Assembly: GCF_037479095.1 (NCBI RefSeq) | Contig: NZ_JBBGZW010000001.1 | Span: 1,116,001-1,180,000 of the forward strand | Origin: Pantoea nemavictus | GTDB lineage: Bacteria > Pseudomonadota > Gammaproteobacteria > Enterobacterales > Enterobacteriaceae | Reading direction: 5' to 3' | DNA length: 64,000 nucleotides | Shown: piece after piece, positions 40,519 to 50,856 of the stretch | Position numbering within the stretch: the stretch's first letter is position 1 | Layout of the letters: every line of letters starts with the position of its first letter | Notes under the pieces: model-generated | What the model was told of the DNA's origin: nothing | Databases searched by the model: none | The model's input: the letters and a program-made list of their open reading frames with translations, nothing else | Program-made: the position numbers and the translations under genes

Positions 40519-41396
40519 TTTACCTCACGAGTTTGTTGCTGCGGACGACGACGATACGCCCAAATCATCATTATCACCCCGGCCAGAATCATCGGGATCG
40601 ACAGAATTTGTCCCATGCTGACGCCGCCTTCGAACAGGCCAAGCTGCGCATCCGGCTGGCGGAAGAATTCAACGATGATGCGGAATGCGCCGTAGCCAAT
40701 CAGGAACAAGCCAGAGACGCTGCCCATCGGACGCGGCTTGCGAATAAACAGGTTCAGGATGATGAACAGCACGATGCCTTCAAGGCATAGCTCATACAGC
40801 TGTGACGCATGACGCGGCAGCACGCCGTAGGTATTCAGCAAATCCTGGTACTGCGGATTATTCGCCGCCAGCGCGATATCTTCGCTGCGTGAGCCCGGGA
40901 ACAGCATGGCGTATTTGAAGTCTGGTGCCACGCGGCCCCACAGTTCACCGTTGATAAAGTTGCCAAGACGACCAGCACCCAAACCAAACGGGATTAGCGG
41001 CGCAATAAAATCAGCCACCTGGAAGAAGGTACGTTTGGTACGGCGTGCGAAGATCAACATCACCACGATGACGCCAATCAAGCCGCCATGGAACGACATA
41101 CCGCCATCCCAAACCTTAAACAGATACAGCGGATTCTCAAGGAATAGCGGCAAGTTATAGAAAAGCACATAGCCGATGCGGCCGCCGAGGAAGACGCCGA
41201 GGAAGCCCGCGTACAGCAGGTTCTCCACTTCTTCTTTTTTCCAGCCGCTGCCCGGTTTGTTGGCACGACGCGTCGCCAGCCACATGGCAAAGATAAAGCC
41301 CACCAGGTACATCAAGCCGTACCAGTGAAGCGAAACCGGTCCGATAGAGAAAATTACCGGATCGAATTGGGGAAACGAAATGTAGCCGTCAGTCAT
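40515..41396 (-). CDS. lgt: phosphatidylglycerol--prolipoprotein diacylglyceryl transferase Lgt
   Basis: An inner-membrane enzyme that attaches diacylglycerol to the lipobox cysteine of prolipoproteins. 293 residues (E. coli 291), seven hydrophobic segments. Conserved sites are [11 protein letters not shown] (catalytic-region His) and the Lgt signature [18 protein letters not shown]. Many lipoproteins encoded in this window (YgdI, YgdR, MltA, both OMFs) depend on it. Confidence 0.96.
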   Translation of the reverse strand: MTDGYISFPQFDPVIFSIGPVSLHWYGLMYLVGFIFAMWLATRRANKPGSGWKKEEVENLLYAGFLGVFLGGRIGYVLFYNLPLFLENPLYLFKVWDGGMSFHGGLIGVIVVMLIFARRTKRTFFQVADFIAPLIPFGLGAGRLGNFINGELWGRVAPDFKYAMLFPGSRSEDIALAANNPQYQDLLNTYGVLPRHASQLYELCLEGIVLFIILNLFIRKPRPMGSVSGLFLIGYGAFRIIVEFFRQPDAQLGLFEGGVSMGQILSIPMILAGVIMMIWAYRRRPQQQTREVK

Positions 41397-41508
41397 CTTT
41401 CACCATCGTTTTTTCTGCCCTGAAACGGGTCTGGCTAAGGGTTGATATAATAAAAGGCCGCGCATAATAGCACAGCCCGGGTATACAGAGTCCGGCAAGT
41501 TGTAACCG

Positions 41509-43755
41509 TTAACGCCCGCCGCGAATCAGGCCGCCTAAACCGCGACGCTCCATAAAGGTAGAGACTAAATGGCGCACTTCCGATGCCGTATGCGCCGCCT
41601 GTCCCTGCTCGCTGAGCTTCTGCGCTTCCTCAAAATCGAGATGGCGCAGCAGATATTTCACGCGCGGTACGTTTTTACCGTTCATGCTGAGATGGTGATA
41701 ACCCATCCCCACCAGCAGCGCGACGCACATCGGATCGCCGGCCATTTCACCACACAAGCACAGCTCCAGTTTGGCCTGGCGGGCTTCACTGGCAATGGTG
41801 TGCAGCGCCCGCAGCATCGCCGGATGCAGTGAATCATACAGATTCGCCACGCGCGTATTGTTGCGATCAACCGCCAGCAGATATTGCGTGAGATCGTTGG
41901 TCCCCACTGAGATGAAATCGATACGATCCGCCAGATGCGGGATCATAAACAGCATCGACGGCACTTCAATCATGATGCCAATGCGCGGCTTGGGAATCAC
42001 ATAGCCCAGCATCTCTTCCACTTCACGACCGGCGCGATCGATCAGACGACGCGCTTCATCAATCTCGTCGATATGGCTGATCATCGGCAGCAAAATACTC
42101 AGGTTGCCGGACGCCACGTTGGCACGCAGCATGGCACGCACCTGCACCAGGAAGATCTCCGGTTGGTCGAGCGTCAGGCGGATGCCCCGCCAGCCGAGAC
42201 AGGGATTCTCTTCGCTAATCGGCATGTACGGCAGCTGTTTATCGGCGCCGACATCGAGGGTACGCAGCGTGACCGGCTTGTCGTAGAACAGCTGCAACAT
42301 GCCCTGATACTGCGCTACCTGCTCCTCTTCGGACGGGAAGCCGTTATGCAGCATGAAAGGAATTTCGGTGCGATACAGACCAATACCGTCAACCCAGCTG
42401 TCGAGCGCCCGCTCGTGTTCCGGGCTAAGTCCGGCATTCAGCATCACCTGAACCCGTTCACCGCTTTTCAGCTCGCCGGGCTGCTCAACGACACCTTCGG
42501 CCACTTTGCTCAGCGCGTTCTCTTCGCTGATCAAACGCTGATACTCCTGCACCAGCACCGGTTCAGGATCGATCAGCACTTCGCCACGATAGCCATCAAC
42601 AATCAGCAATCGTTTGTTGAGCTGCGCCGGTAAAATATCCGCGCCCATCACGGTTGGAATGCCCATCGCGCGCGTCAAAATCGCCGCATGCGAGTTGGCT
42701 GCGCCATCGCGCACCACCACACCGGCTAAACGCTCCTGCGGCAGTTCAGCCAGCGTGGTGGCGGTGAGTTCATCGGCGACTAATACGAAGCGTTCCGGCC
42801 AGGCATTGGTGCCGACCAGCGAATCATCGAGGTGGAACAGCAGACGTTGACCAAGCACACGCAAATCGCCGGCGCGCTCACGCAGATATTGATCCTGCAG
42901 ATTGGCAAACTGCTCGGCGAACTTCTCGATCACCTGCTTAACCGCCCACTCCGCCACGGATCCGCGTTCGATCTCATCAAACAGATCTTTTTTCAGCCGC
43001 GCATCGGTGAGCAAGTGCGAGTAGAGATCGAAGATCGCGGCGCTCTCTTTCTGCACGCTGGCGGCAAAACGTTTACTGAAGCGGCGGAACTCGTTACCCG
43101 CCTCGCCCATCGCCATCACCAGACGCTCACGTTCACGCTGTACATCAAGGGTGGAAGCGGCGGAGACCTGATCGAGCAGCGGCTGGGTTTCATCTACCCA
43201 GCCTGGCGCAACCGCCACGCCGGGTGACGCGGCAATGGCTTTGACGCGCGTCTGACGGAATTGTCCAAAAAGTTGGCCGAGCTGCGACTGCGACAGCAAG
43301 CCCGCCATTTGCGTGGCGAGCGTGACGAGGAAGGACTCTTCGCTCTCATCAAACTGACGGTGTTCGCGCTGCTGGATAACCAACACGCCAAGCAGCTGGC
43401 GGCGGCTGATAATGGGTACGCCGAGGAAGGAGCGGTAACGCTCCTCTTTAACAGAAGGAATGTATTTAAAGCTGGGATGGCTCTGCGCGTCGGCGAGGTT
43501 GATCGGCTCGGCTAACCGTCCGACGAGGCCAACAATGCCTTCGTCAAACGCCAGCGTGACCGTACGACCACGCGGCTTTTTTAGCCCGCGTGTCGCCATC
43601 AGGTAGTAGCAACGACGATCGTGATCGGCGAGATAAACCGAGCAAACCTCGGTTTCCATCGCAAGGCAAATTTCGTTTACCAGAATGTCGAGTGCTTCAT
43701 TCAGACGTGGAGCACTCGCCACTTTCTCTACTATTTCGCGTAACTGAGTGAGCAT
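41509..43755 (-). CDS. ptsP: phosphoenolpyruvate-protein phosphotransferase PtsP (EI-Ntr)
   Basis: First enzyme of the nitrogen-related PTS; it passes phosphate from PEP to NPr. 748 residues, same as E. coli. An N-terminal GAF domain (about 1-165) is a nitrogen/metabolite sensor. The phosphohistidine is in GAANSHAAILTRAMGIP (His 356). The PEP-binding domain follows with GIGLYRTEIPFM and the C-terminal CGEMAGDP. It is followed downstream by nothing on its strand except lgt after 112 bp, and precedes no overlap with rppH (12 bp gap upstream). Confidence 0.96.
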   Translation of the reverse strand: MLTQLREIVEKVASAPRLNEALDILVNEICLAMETEVCSVYLADHDRRCYYLMATRGLKKPRGRTVTLAFDEGIVGLVGRLAEPINLADAQSHPSFKYIPSVKEERYRSFLGVPIISRRQLLGVLVIQQREHRQFDESEESFLVTLATQMAGLLSQSQLGQLFGQFRQTRVKAIAASPGVAVAPGWVDETQPLLDQVSAASTLDVQRERERLVMAMGEAGNEFRRFSKRFAASVQKESAAIFDLYSHLLTDARLKKDLFDEIERGSVAEWAVKQVIEKFAEQFANLQDQYLRERAGDLRVLGQRLLFHLDDSLVGTNAWPERFVLVADELTATTLAELPQERLAGVVVRDGAANSHAAILTRAMGIPTVMGADILPAQLNKRLLIVDGYRGEVLIDPEPVLVQEYQRLISEENALSKVAEGVVEQPGELKSGERVQVMLNAGLSPEHERALDSWVDGIGLYRTEIPFMLHNGFPSEEEQVAQYQGMLQLFYDKPVTLRTLDVGADKQLPYMPISEENPCLGWRGIRLTLDQPEIFLVQVRAMLRANVASGNLSILLPMISHIDEIDEARRLIDRAGREVEEMLGYVIPKPRIGIMIEVPSMLFMIPHLADRIDFISVGTNDLTQYLLAVDRNNTRVANLYDSLHPAMLRALHTIASEARQAKLELCLCGEMAGDPMCVALLVGMGYHHLSMNGKNVPRVKYLLRHLDFEEAQKLSEQGQAAHTASEVRHLVSTFMERRGLGGLIRGGR

Positions 43756-43767
43756 AAAGGGCGTGGC

Positions 43768-44295
43768 CTATCCTCTTTTACGTCGTTGGGCGGCGTTATT
43801 GCGCTGCCCGGCACTCTCCTGCATAGACATCACCACGCCAGCGAACTCTTTCATGACGCGGCGATACACATCGCGCTTGAAAGAGACCACCTGACGCACC
43901 GGATACCAGAAGCTAACCCAGCGCCAACCGTCAAATTCAGGCGTGCTGCTGTGCTGCACATTGATTTCCGCGTCACTACACATCAACTGCAGAAGAAACC
44001 ACTTTTGTTTCTGGCCGATACACACCGGCTTTGTGTCCCAACGCACCAAACGTTTTGGCAACTTGTAGCGTAACCAGTTTCGGGTTGAAGCAAGTATTCG
44101 AACATCTTTGCGGTGTAAACCCACTTCTTCGAACAGTTCGCGATACATCGCCTGTTCAGCGGTTTCACCCGGATTGATGCCTCCCTGAGGAAATTGCCAG
44201 GAGTGCTGTCCAAAGCGCCTGGCCCATAACACTTGTCCTTGCCTGTTACAGATTACGATACCAACATTCGGGCGGTAGCCATCATCATCGATCAC
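43768..44295 (-). CDS. rppH: RNA pyrophosphohydrolase RppH
   Basis: It removes pyrophosphate from 5'-triphosphorylated mRNA and so starts RNase E-dependent decay. 175 residues (E. coli 176). The Nudix box is [20 protein letters not shown] followed by VGL (about 37-59), with all Glu ligands present. The N-terminus [17 protein letters not shown] is typical. It lies 12 bp upstream of ptsP on the same strand, so both are probably one unit. Confidence 0.96.
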   Translation of the reverse strand: MIDDDGYRPNVGIVICNRQGQVLWARRFGQHSWQFPQGGINPGETAEQAMYRELFEEVGLHRKDVRILASTRNWLRYKLPKRLVRWDTKPVCIGQKQKWFLLQLMCSDAEINVQHSSTPEFDGWRWVSFWYPVRQVVSFKRDVYRRVMKEFAGVVMSMQESAGQRNNAAQRRKRG

Positions 44296-44660
44296 TGGAC
44301 TACCTCAAAGCTAAATTTGAATAGCCTGATTGTTTCACACTCCTTACAGGCGGTAAACCACTGGATACCGGGCTGCAAGCAGAATAAAAACAGGATAACT
44401 CACAGAGATGAGCCAAGTTATAAACAGCAAGGGGGATTTATCAGCGATCTTATTCACCTTTTCTGTGGATAGCTTTGTGCAGAACACGGGAATGACGTGA
44501 ATAACCGCTTCGGAAAACTCTCATCAGCCAACCTTGGAATAACATTAAAATTGATATTTTTCATTGTGATAAACTCATATCACTATTAAATGCCCATGAA
44601 GATCCTAGGTTATGCTCGCGTCTATTTTTTCGATCGGTTAAAGATCCATCAGCGACGTTT

Positions 44661-44669
44661 TTATCCACA
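44661..44669 (+). promoter_or_regulatory. DnaA box (perfect)
   Basis: TTATCCACA, the high-affinity DnaA 9-mer, in the mutH upstream region. Confidence 0.7.
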
Positions 44670-44779
44670 GAGAACGCCCTAAACCTGGTCAAAGAAAGGA
44701 AAAAAAGCGTTCAAAATGCGAAAGTCAAGGCTGTAAATGGAAACAGGGGTAGCCGTAACAGGGGGTTACCCCATTTTTC

Positions 44780-44788
44780 TGTGGATAA
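44780..44788 (-). promoter_or_regulatory. DnaA box (perfect)
   Basis: TGTGGATAA on plus, i.e. TTATCCACA on minus; opposite orientation to the box at 44661, 119 bp apart. Confidence 0.7.
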
Positions 44789-44977
44789 CTTGGTTCAACA
44801 CCTGTTCATTGTCGATAACAAGCTGGGATAACCTTGCGATAACCGCAGACGCCTGGTGGCTATACAATTAAAAAAGCATGCTGAATCATGCTATTATCTA
44901 CGTTATTCACTTAACTGCCATGTGGACAAATCCAGGCCGCGTTTACTGTTCACTCTTCAACCAATGTGAGTTTTAGC

Positions 44978-45664
44978 ATGCACTCCTCGCCCTTATTGTC
45001 ATCGCCGCCTGAAAACGAAGCGGAATTACTGCAACGTGCCCAGCAGCTGGCAGGTCAGACATTTGCCGCGCTGGCGGCGCAGATCAACTTGCCCATTCCG
45101 GCGGATTTGAAGCGCGATAAAGGCTGGGTTGGCATGCTGCTGGAGCTACATTTAGGCGCCAGCGCCGGCAGCAAAGCCGAGCAGGATTTCGCCCATCTCG
45201 GCATTGAACTGAAAACCATCCCGGTGGATGCACAAGGCAAACCGCTGGAGACCACCTTTGTCTGCGTCGCGCCATTAACCGGCAATAGCGGCGTCACCTG
45301 GGAAACCAGCCATGTGCGTCACAAGCTGGCGCGTGTGCTGTGGATCCCGATTGAAGGCGATCGTGCGCTACCGCTGGCCGAGCGGCGTGTAGGTTCACCG
45401 CTGTTGTGGCATCCCAACGAGGAAGAGGAGCAGCAGCTGCGGGAAGACTGGGAAGAGTTAATGGATATGATTGTGCTCGGCCAGGTTGAGCGCATCACCG
45501 CCCGGCACGGCGCCTGGCTGCAAATCCGGCCCAAAGCCGCCAACAGCAAAGCCCTGACCGAAGCGATTGGCGAACATGGCGAGCCAATCATGACGCTGCC
45601 ACGCGGCTTTTATTTGAAGAAAAGCTTCACCGGTCCACTTTTAGCGCGACATTTTTTACTGTAA
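44978..45664 (+). CDS. mutH: DNA mismatch repair endonuclease MutH
   Basis: It nicks the unmethylated strand at hemimethylated GATC sites when activated by MutS-MutL. 228 residues (E. coli 229). The catalytic triad is seen in [11 protein letters not shown] as Asp70, Glu77 and Lys79 when counting from ATG 44978, which are the E. coli numbers; this supports that start over the in-frame GTG at 44966. [17 protein letters not shown] and the C-terminal [11 protein letters not shown] are conserved. A weak Shine-Dalgarno (GTGAG) lies 7 nt upstream. Confidence 0.95.
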   Translation: MHSSPLLSSPPENEAELLQRAQQLAGQTFAALAAQINLPIPADLKRDKGWVGMLLELHLGASAGSKAEQDFAHLGIELKTIPVDAQGKPLETTFVCVAPLTGNSGVTWETSHVRHKLARVLWIPIEGDRALPLAERRVGSPLLWHPNEEEEQQLREDWEELMDMIVLGQVERITARHGAWLQIRPKAANSKALTEAIGEHGEPIMTLPRGFYLKKSFTGPLLARHFLL

Positions 45665-45768
45665 ACGCATATTGCTGCCGATAACTTTAGGAATGATGCG
45701 ATTACTCCTGGCGATGAAAGCATTTATTACTACACTTTTGCAGTTGAAGTCGCGAGAAGGAGATAAGA

Positions 45769-45987
45769 ATGAAAGGGTTGGTGAGTGCAGTGGGTTTGGC
45801 GTTGGTGGCGGTATTGTTGAGCGGTTGCAGCAGTGATTACGTCATGGCGACCAAAGATGGCCGTATGATCATGACGGATGGCAAACCGGCCATCGATAAA
45901 GAGACAGGATTGGTACAGTACACCGATGAGAAAGGCCATCAGATGCAGATCAATGGTGACGAGGTCTCGACCATCATTGAGCGTTAA
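45769..45987 (+). CDS. ygdR: small lipoprotein YgdR
   Basis: A 72-residue lipoprotein, the same length as E. coli YgdR. Signal peptide with lipobox LLSGC, then [20 protein letters not shown] and a C-terminal [14 protein letters not shown]. It is a paralogue of YgdI (18389). The start follows AGAAGGAGATAAG, a strong ribosome site. Unlike K-12, no ygdQ lies between mutH and this gene. An 8-bp stem (46003-46010 with 46024-46031) follows the stop. Confidence 0.94.
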   Translation: MKGLVSAVGLALVAVLLSGCSSDYVMATKDGRMIMTDGKPAIDKETGLVQYTDEKGHQMQINGDEVSTIIER

Positions 45988-46131
45988 GTGCCAAATCGCC
46001 AAGCCTGCACGCGTTTTCCCCTTGTGCAGGCGATTTCCCGAACTTTCCCCCCTTCCTTCCGCGCCGCTTGACACGTTATAGTCCCAAAGGACACAACATT
46101 CCCTTTCATAATGAAAAAAGGATGCCGGCAA

Positions 46132-47172
46132 ATGCACTATCACCGTATTCCCCATAGCACGCTGGAAGTGAGTCAGCTGGGGCTTGGAACCATGACGTTT
46201 GGTGAGCAGAACAGCGAAGCCGACGCCCACGCACAACTCGATTACGCGGTTAGCAGTGGCATTAACCTGATTGATACCGCGGAAATGTATCCGGTGCCAC
46301 CGCGCCCGGAAACCCAGGGATTAACCGAACAATATATTGGTAGCTGGCTGAAGAAGCGCGGCAGCCGTGACAAAATTATTCTGGCCAGCAAAGTTGCCGG
46401 ACCGGTACGCGGCGCGGATGCCTCGATTCGCCCGCATCAGGCGCTGGATCGCAAAAATATCCGTGAAGCGCTGGATGCCAGCCTGAAACGCCTGAATACC
46501 GACTATCTCGATCTCTATCAGCTGCACTGGCCGCAGCGTCAGACCAACTATTTCGGCAAGCTGGGTTATCAATATACCGATTCCAGCGTACCGGTCACGC
46601 TGCTGGAGACGCTGGAAGCGCTGACGGAACAAGTGCGCGCCGGTAAGATTCGCTACATTGGCGTGTCGAACGAAACCGCGTGGGGCGTGATGCGCTACCT
46701 GCAGCTGGCGGAGAAGCATGAGCTGCCGCGTATCGTCACCATCCAGAACCCGTACAGCCTGCTGAACCGCAGCTTCGAAGTCGGTTTGGCGGAGATCAGC
46801 CAGCATGAAGGCGTTGAGCTATTGGCTTATTCAAGCCTGGCGTTTGGTACGCTGAGTGGTAAATACCTGAACGGTGCGAAACCGGCCGGTGCGCGCAATA
46901 CGCTGTTTAGCCGCTTTACCCGCTACAGCGGCGATCAGTCACAGCAGGCGATTGCCGCATACGTGGCGTTGGCGAACAAGCACAATATGGATCCTTCGCA
47001 GATGGCGCTGGCCTACGTGCGTCAGCAGCCGTTTGTTGCCAGCACCCTGTTAGGCGCGACTACGCTGGAGCAGTTGAAGATTAACGTGGAGAGTTTCAAT
47101 CTGACGTTGAACGCCGAGGTGTTAGAGGAGCTGGAAGCGATTCATCGCCAATATACTTATCCCGCGCCATAA
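46132..47172 (+). CDS. tas: aldo/keto reductase Tas
   Basis: An NADP(H)-dependent aldo/keto reductase of 346 residues, same as E. coli. Conserved are GLGTMTFGEQNSEADAH, IDTAEMYPVPPRPET with the catalytic Asp/Tyr, ILASKVAGP with the catalytic Lys, and QLHWPQR with His. Tas was found in K-12 as a suppressor of tyrosine auxotrophy; its natural substrate is unclear. The frame starts seven codons earlier, but ATG 46132 has AAAGGAT upstream and matches the family. Confidence 0.94.
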   Translation: MHYHRIPHSTLEVSQLGLGTMTFGEQNSEADAHAQLDYAVSSGINLIDTAEMYPVPPRPETQGLTEQYIGSWLKKRGSRDKIILASKVAGPVRGADASIRPHQALDRKNIREALDASLKRLNTDYLDLYQLHWPQRQTNYFGKLGYQYTDSSVPVTLLETLEALTEQVRAGKIRYIGVSNETAWGVMRYLQLAEKHELPRIVTIQNPYSLLNRSFEVGLAEISQHEGVELLAYSSLAFGTLSGKYLNGAKPAGARNTLFSRFTRYSGDQSQQAIAAYVALANKHNMDPSQMALAYVRQQPFVASTLLGATTLEQLKINVESFNLTLNAEVLEELEAIHRQYTYPAP

Positions 47173-47190
47173 ATTGCATTCTGCATCCCT

Positions 47191-47299
47191 TGCGCAATAA
47201 ATTGCGCCGCTACAAATATACGCACATTTCCGTAGCGGCGCGATTTATCGCGCGTAGTTTTAGCTTCATGCCAACTTTGCGCATAAATTGCGCCGCTAC
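47191..47299. repeat. three GTAG-headed palindromes between tas and lplT
   Basis: Units: minus 47191-47213 (GTAG, GGCGCAAT/ATTGCGC arms), plus 47232-47253 (GTAG, GGCGCGAT/ATCGCGC), minus 47278-47299 (GTAG, GGCGCAAT/ATGCGC). They lie between convergent tas and lplT. The same two arm types recur in the 63031-63551 array. Confidence 0.75.
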
Positions 47300-47315
47300 G
47301 GTATGTTGCGCTGCG

Positions 47316-48506
47316 TTACTTACGGCTTTTCCACCACAGCACCGCAATTGCCACGGCGAAAATCGCACCGAATCCCACACCAGTCGCCACCGCAGGCGCA
47401 CCCAGCTTAATCGCCACGGTATACAACCCCAGCATCAGCAGCATGGCGCTGTTTTCACCCAGATTCTGCACCGCAATCGCGTTACCGGAACCCACGGACT
47501 CTTTGCCGCGCTCCTGCAGCAGCGCATTGAGCGGCACCACGAAGAACCCACCCAGCGCACCAATCAGCATCAGCACCAGATAAGCATTCAGCAAGCTCTG
47601 TTGTAACGCGAACACCACCACCATCACGCCAATCAGCACGCCCGCCGGCATGCAACGACGCACGGTTTGCAGCGTCACCAGTTTTGCTGCCGCAGCCGCG
47701 CCAATCACGATGCCAATCGCCACCATCGCATTCAGCGTGGTCGGGGTTTTATTGTCGCTGATGCCGAGCGCCACCGGCACCCACAGCACCAGCAAGAAAC
47801 GCAGCGTCACGCCTGCGCCCCAGAACAAGCTGGTGCCGAGCAGCGAGAAACGTGTTTCGCCGTTGCGCCACAGTATTTTGGTCGCCACCACGAAGCTGCG
47901 CAGCATCGCGCCAAAATGCCAGCTCTGGCCCGGACGCGCTGCCGTCAGGCGCGGAATAAAGATATTCGCCACCACCGCCATGGCATACGTCATGGCACAC
48001 ACCACCAGCGCGGCGACCAGGTTCCAGTCCGCCAGAATACCGCCCGCCACCGAACCCAGCAGAATCGCCGCAATGGTCGAGCCTTCCATTAAGCCATTGG
48101 CTTTCACTAAGCGTTCACCGCTGGTGATTTCGGTCAGAATGCCGTACTTGGCCGGCGAGTAGGACGCCGCGCCAATTCCCACCAGCGTATAGCCTAGGAA
48201 CGGATTGAAGCCAAAGCAGATGATCAGCGCGCCCAGCAGCTTGAGGCTGTTGGCGAACATCATTACCCGACCTTTGGCGAAGCTATCTGCCATCTGCCCA
48301 ACAAAGGGCGCGAGCAGAATGTACGTGGCGACAAACAGCATTTGCAGGATTGGCTGGCTCCAGTCCGGATAGAACTGATTCTTCAGCAGCGCCAGCGTGG
48401 CGAACAACAGCGCGTTGTCGCCAAACGCCGAGAAGAACTGCGCCACAATCACCGCCAGCATGTTGCGCGATAACAGCGGTGCATCCTTATTTAACACCTG
48501 GCTCAT
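47316..48506 (-). CDS. lplT: lysophospholipid transporter LplT
   Basis: An inner-membrane MFS-type flippase that brings 2-acyl-lysophospholipids to the cytosolic side for re-acylation by Aas. 396 residues (E. coli 397), about eleven to twelve hydrophobic segments. [40 protein letters not shown] and [15 protein letters not shown] are typical. It overlaps aas by 4 bp on its 5' side. Confidence 0.95.
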   Translation of the reverse strand: MSQVLNKDAPLLSRNMLAVIVAQFFSAFGDNALLFATLALLKNQFYPDWSQPILQMLFVATYILLAPFVGQMADSFAKGRVMMFANSLKLLGALIICFGFNPFLGYTLVGIGAASYSPAKYGILTEITSGERLVKANGLMEGSTIAAILLGSVAGGILADWNLVAALVVCAMTYAMAVVANIFIPRLTAARPGQSWHFGAMLRSFVVATKILWRNGETRFSLLGTSLFWGAGVTLRFLLVLWVPVALGISDNKTPTTLNAMVAIGIVIGAAAAAKLVTLQTVRRCMPAGVLIGVMVVVFALQQSLLNAYLVLMLIGALGGFFVVPLNALLQERGKESVGSGNAIAVQNLGENSAMLLMLGLYTVAIKLGAPAVATGVGFGAIFAVAIAVLWWKSRK

Positions 48507-50653
48507 GCTTGTTCCTCTTCCGCCAGCTGCTTCAGGCTGACATAGTCCGGTTTACCGCTGCCCAGCATCGGTAGCTGTTTCATCACGCGGATATCGCGCG
48601 GCACCGCCAGCTCCGGCGCACCGATCTCACGCGCCGCTTGCAACAAGGTGTCGCGGCCCAGTTCGCTATCGGTAGTGAACAACACCAACGCTTCACCACG
48701 ATTACCATCCGGACGAAGCGATGCGGCATGCTGCTTCTCATGCGAGGCTTTCAGCGCGATTTGCTCAACGATTTCCAGCGATACCATCTCACCGGCAATT
48801 TTGGCGAAGCGCTTCGCACGGCCCTGAATCTGGCAGAAACCGCCTTCATCAAAGCTGACGATGTCGCCGGTGTCGTACCAGCCCGCTTCCATTTCGCCTT
48901 CGCCGTTATCGGCCACCGGCACTTCCAGCACGCCGGGATTCTCCACGCGCAGGTAACCGTTCATCACGTTTGGACCACGCAGTTGCAGGCGACCGCCCTG
49001 CTCAATGCCCGGCACCGAAATCAGACGCGAATCCATGCCGGGCAGAATACGGCCCACGGTGTGATTTTTTGCCGCCATCGGCACGTTAATCGCCACCACC
49101 GGCGCGCACTCGGTCACGCCGTAGCCTTCAAGAATGCGAATGCCGTATTTATCCATGTAGATCTGACGCGTCGCTTCCTGCAGCTTCTCCGCCCCGGCCA
49201 CCACATAGCGCAGCCGCGCAAAATCATACGGGCTGGCGAAACGCGCGTAGTTGCCGAGGAAGGTCGAGGTGCCAAACAGCACGGTGCAGTTACGGTCATA
49301 AACCAGTTCCGGCACGATGCGGTAATGCAGCGGGCTTGGGTAGAGGAAGACCTGCGCGCCGGTCAGCAACGGCGTAAACAGGCCAACCGTCAAACCGAAA
49401 GCATGGAACAGCGGCAGCGCCGACATAAAACGGTCGCGCGGCGTGAAGTCCGCCACGGTACGAATCTGCTCTACGTTAGCCAGCAGGCTTTTATGTGAAT
49501 GCACCACGCCTTTGGGATTGCCTTCTGAACCGGAGGTGAACAGCACCATTGCGGCATCTTCCGGCTGCTGCTTGACCTGCGCGCGGCGCGGCATCAGCAG
49601 ATGCGCCACAATCCACAGTTTGTCTTTCAGCGTGACGGTATCTTTCAGATCTTCCAGGTAAATCCACTGCACTTCTGTCAGGCCCTGCGGCAGATGCCAC
49701 AAGTTGCCCTTTTCGAGGAACTGGCGCGAGGTGAAGACGGTTTTTACCTGTGAAGCGGTGAGCGCCGCACGCATGCCATTGACGCCCGCGGTGTAGTTGA
49801 GCATCGCCGGAACGCGTCCGCGCAGCGATGCACCCAGGATCGCCGCCGCCGTCACCGTGGCGTTCGGCAGCAGCAGGCCCACGTATTCGCCTTGCTGACT
49901 ATAGCGTTCAAGAATGCGCCCCACACCGAGCGCTTTCTTCAGTAAACCGGTGTAGCTATCCGGCTTGAAGTTGACGTCTTCGATGCACGGCTTCATCAGC
50001 CCATAACGCTGGCGCGCATCGAGAAACGCCTCGAACAGCGTTTCACGCGGACGCACCGCCATACGCGCTTCCATCATCACATGGTGTAAGTGCTCACCCG
50101 CCAACTGACGGCGATCGCGCGCGCGTTTGGCTTCGGGCATCGGGATCACCGTTGCCGGCAGCACCGTCAAGGTGATGCGCGGGAACAGGCGGCGCTTAAA
50201 CACGCCCGCCAGCCGACCAAACGGCGTATATTCCGCGCCCTCGATACGCATCGGCACCACGGTAGCGCCAGATTTCGCCGCCACAAAACCGGCGCCGCTG
50301 TAGATCTTCATCAGCGAGCCGGTCACGGTAATGCGCCCTTCCGGGAAGATCACCACCGGACGCCCTTCATTGATCATCCGCACCAGATGTTTAACCGACA
50401 TCGGCTTGGTGGGATCGAGCGGCACGAAGTCGATAATTGGCTTCAGCAGGCGCATATACCACTGTTCGCTGATCGACGAGTAGACGGCAAACACCGGTTT
50501 GATCGGCAGAAACAGCGCCACCAACACCCCGTCGAGAAACGACATGTGGTTGGGGGTAATCAGCACTTTTTCTTTATGTAATGCCGTGAGATCGCCGCGC
50601 AACTCCACACGCCACAGCAGGCGGAACAGGAAACGGAAGAAGGTGAGTAACAT
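48503..50653 (-). CDS. aas: bifunctional acyl-ACP--phospholipid O-acyltransferase/ligase Aas
   Basis: It re-acylates lysophosphatidylethanolamine using acyl-ACP, which it can also make. 716 residues (E. coli 719). An N-terminal PlsC-type acyltransferase holds the NHMSFLD box (about 38-44) and [14 protein letters not shown]-terminal AMP-binding ligase carries [21 protein letters not shown] and [14 protein letters not shown]. It is co-transcribed with lplT. Its 5' neighbour in K-12 (omrA/omrB, galR) is not here; repeats and an IS follow instead. Confidence 0.96.
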   Translation of the reverse strand: MLLTFFRFLFRLLWRVELRGDLTALHKEKVLITPNHMSFLDGVLVALFLPIKPVFAVYSSISEQWYMRLLKPIIDFVPLDPTKPMSVKHLVRMINEGRPVVIFPEGRITVTGSLMKIYSGAGFVAAKSGATVVPMRIEGAEYTPFGRLAGVFKRRLFPRITLTVLPATVIPMPEAKRARDRRQLAGEHLHHVMMEARMAVRPRETLFEAFLDARQRYGLMKPCIEDVNFKPDSYTGLLKKALGVGRILERYSQQGEYVGLLLPNATVTAAAILGASLRGRVPAMLNYTAGVNGMRAALTASQVKTVFTSRQFLEKGNLWHLPQGLTEVQWIYLEDLKDTVTLKDKLWIVAHLLMPRRAQVKQQPEDAAMVLFTSGSEGNPKGVVHSHKSLLANVEQIRTVADFTPRDRFMSALPLFHAFGLTVGLFTPLLTGAQVFLYPSPLHYRIVPELVYDRNCTVLFGTSTFLGNYARFASPYDFARLRYVVAGAEKLQEATRQIYMDKYGIRILEGYGVTECAPVVAINVPMAAKNHTVGRILPGMDSRLISVPGIEQGGRLQLRGPNVMNGYLRVENPGVLEVPVADNGEGEMEAGWYDTGDIVSFDEGGFCQIQGRAKRFAKIAGEMVSLEIVEQIALKASHEKQHAASLRPDGNRGEALVLFTTDSELGRDTLLQAAREIGAPELAVPRDIRVMKQLPMLGSGKPDYVSLKQLAEEEQA

Positions 50654-50772
50654 GCCAGCTCCTTAGCATTCGCAAAAAATGGCTCTTACGATGCAGGATC
50701 TCAGGTTTTTCGACAAGTGGCGCGGTGATTTAAACGCAATTGCGGATGGCGGGACGGTGCGCTGTCTCACAT

Positions 50773-50850
50773 CTCGGTCCGTGCTGGCTGTCCCCCACCT
50801 CGGTCCGTGCTGGCTGTCCCCCTCCTCGGTCCTCCCCTGTACGGTCCGGG
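50773..50850 (+). repeat. 26-bp direct repeats beside the IS
   Basis: CTCGGTCCGTGCTGGCTGTC followed by CCCCA begins at 50773 and again at 50799, exactly 26 bp apart. A third, degenerate copy starts at 50825 and runs toward the IS left end. Each unit ends in CTGTCCCC, echoing the TGTCCCC word in the IS inverted repeats. Origin unknown; possibly remnants of earlier insertions. Confidence 0.6.
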
Positions 50851-50856
50851 GACATG

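Larger units (their letters stand above)
44296..44977. promoter_or_regulatory. mutH-rppH intergenic region with DnaA boxes
   Basis: About 680 bp without a convincing gene. Two perfect 9-mer DnaA boxes (TTATCCACA) occur, at 44661-44669 on plus and 44780-44788 on minus, with a one-mismatch box (CTATCCACA on minus) at 44464-44472. Extra GATAACC/GATAACA words follow at 44813-44840. A TATTAT hexamer near 44892, downstream of GCATGCTGAATCATGC, is a candidate mutH -10. The K-12 mutH upstream region is, as far as I recall, also a DnaA-binding locus. Confidence 0.65.

Noticed and set aside
50654..50856. OmrA/OmrB small RNAs downstream of aas as in K-12
   Set aside because: No OmrA/OmrB-like 5' end or terminator was found in the gap; it holds only the 26-bp repeats.
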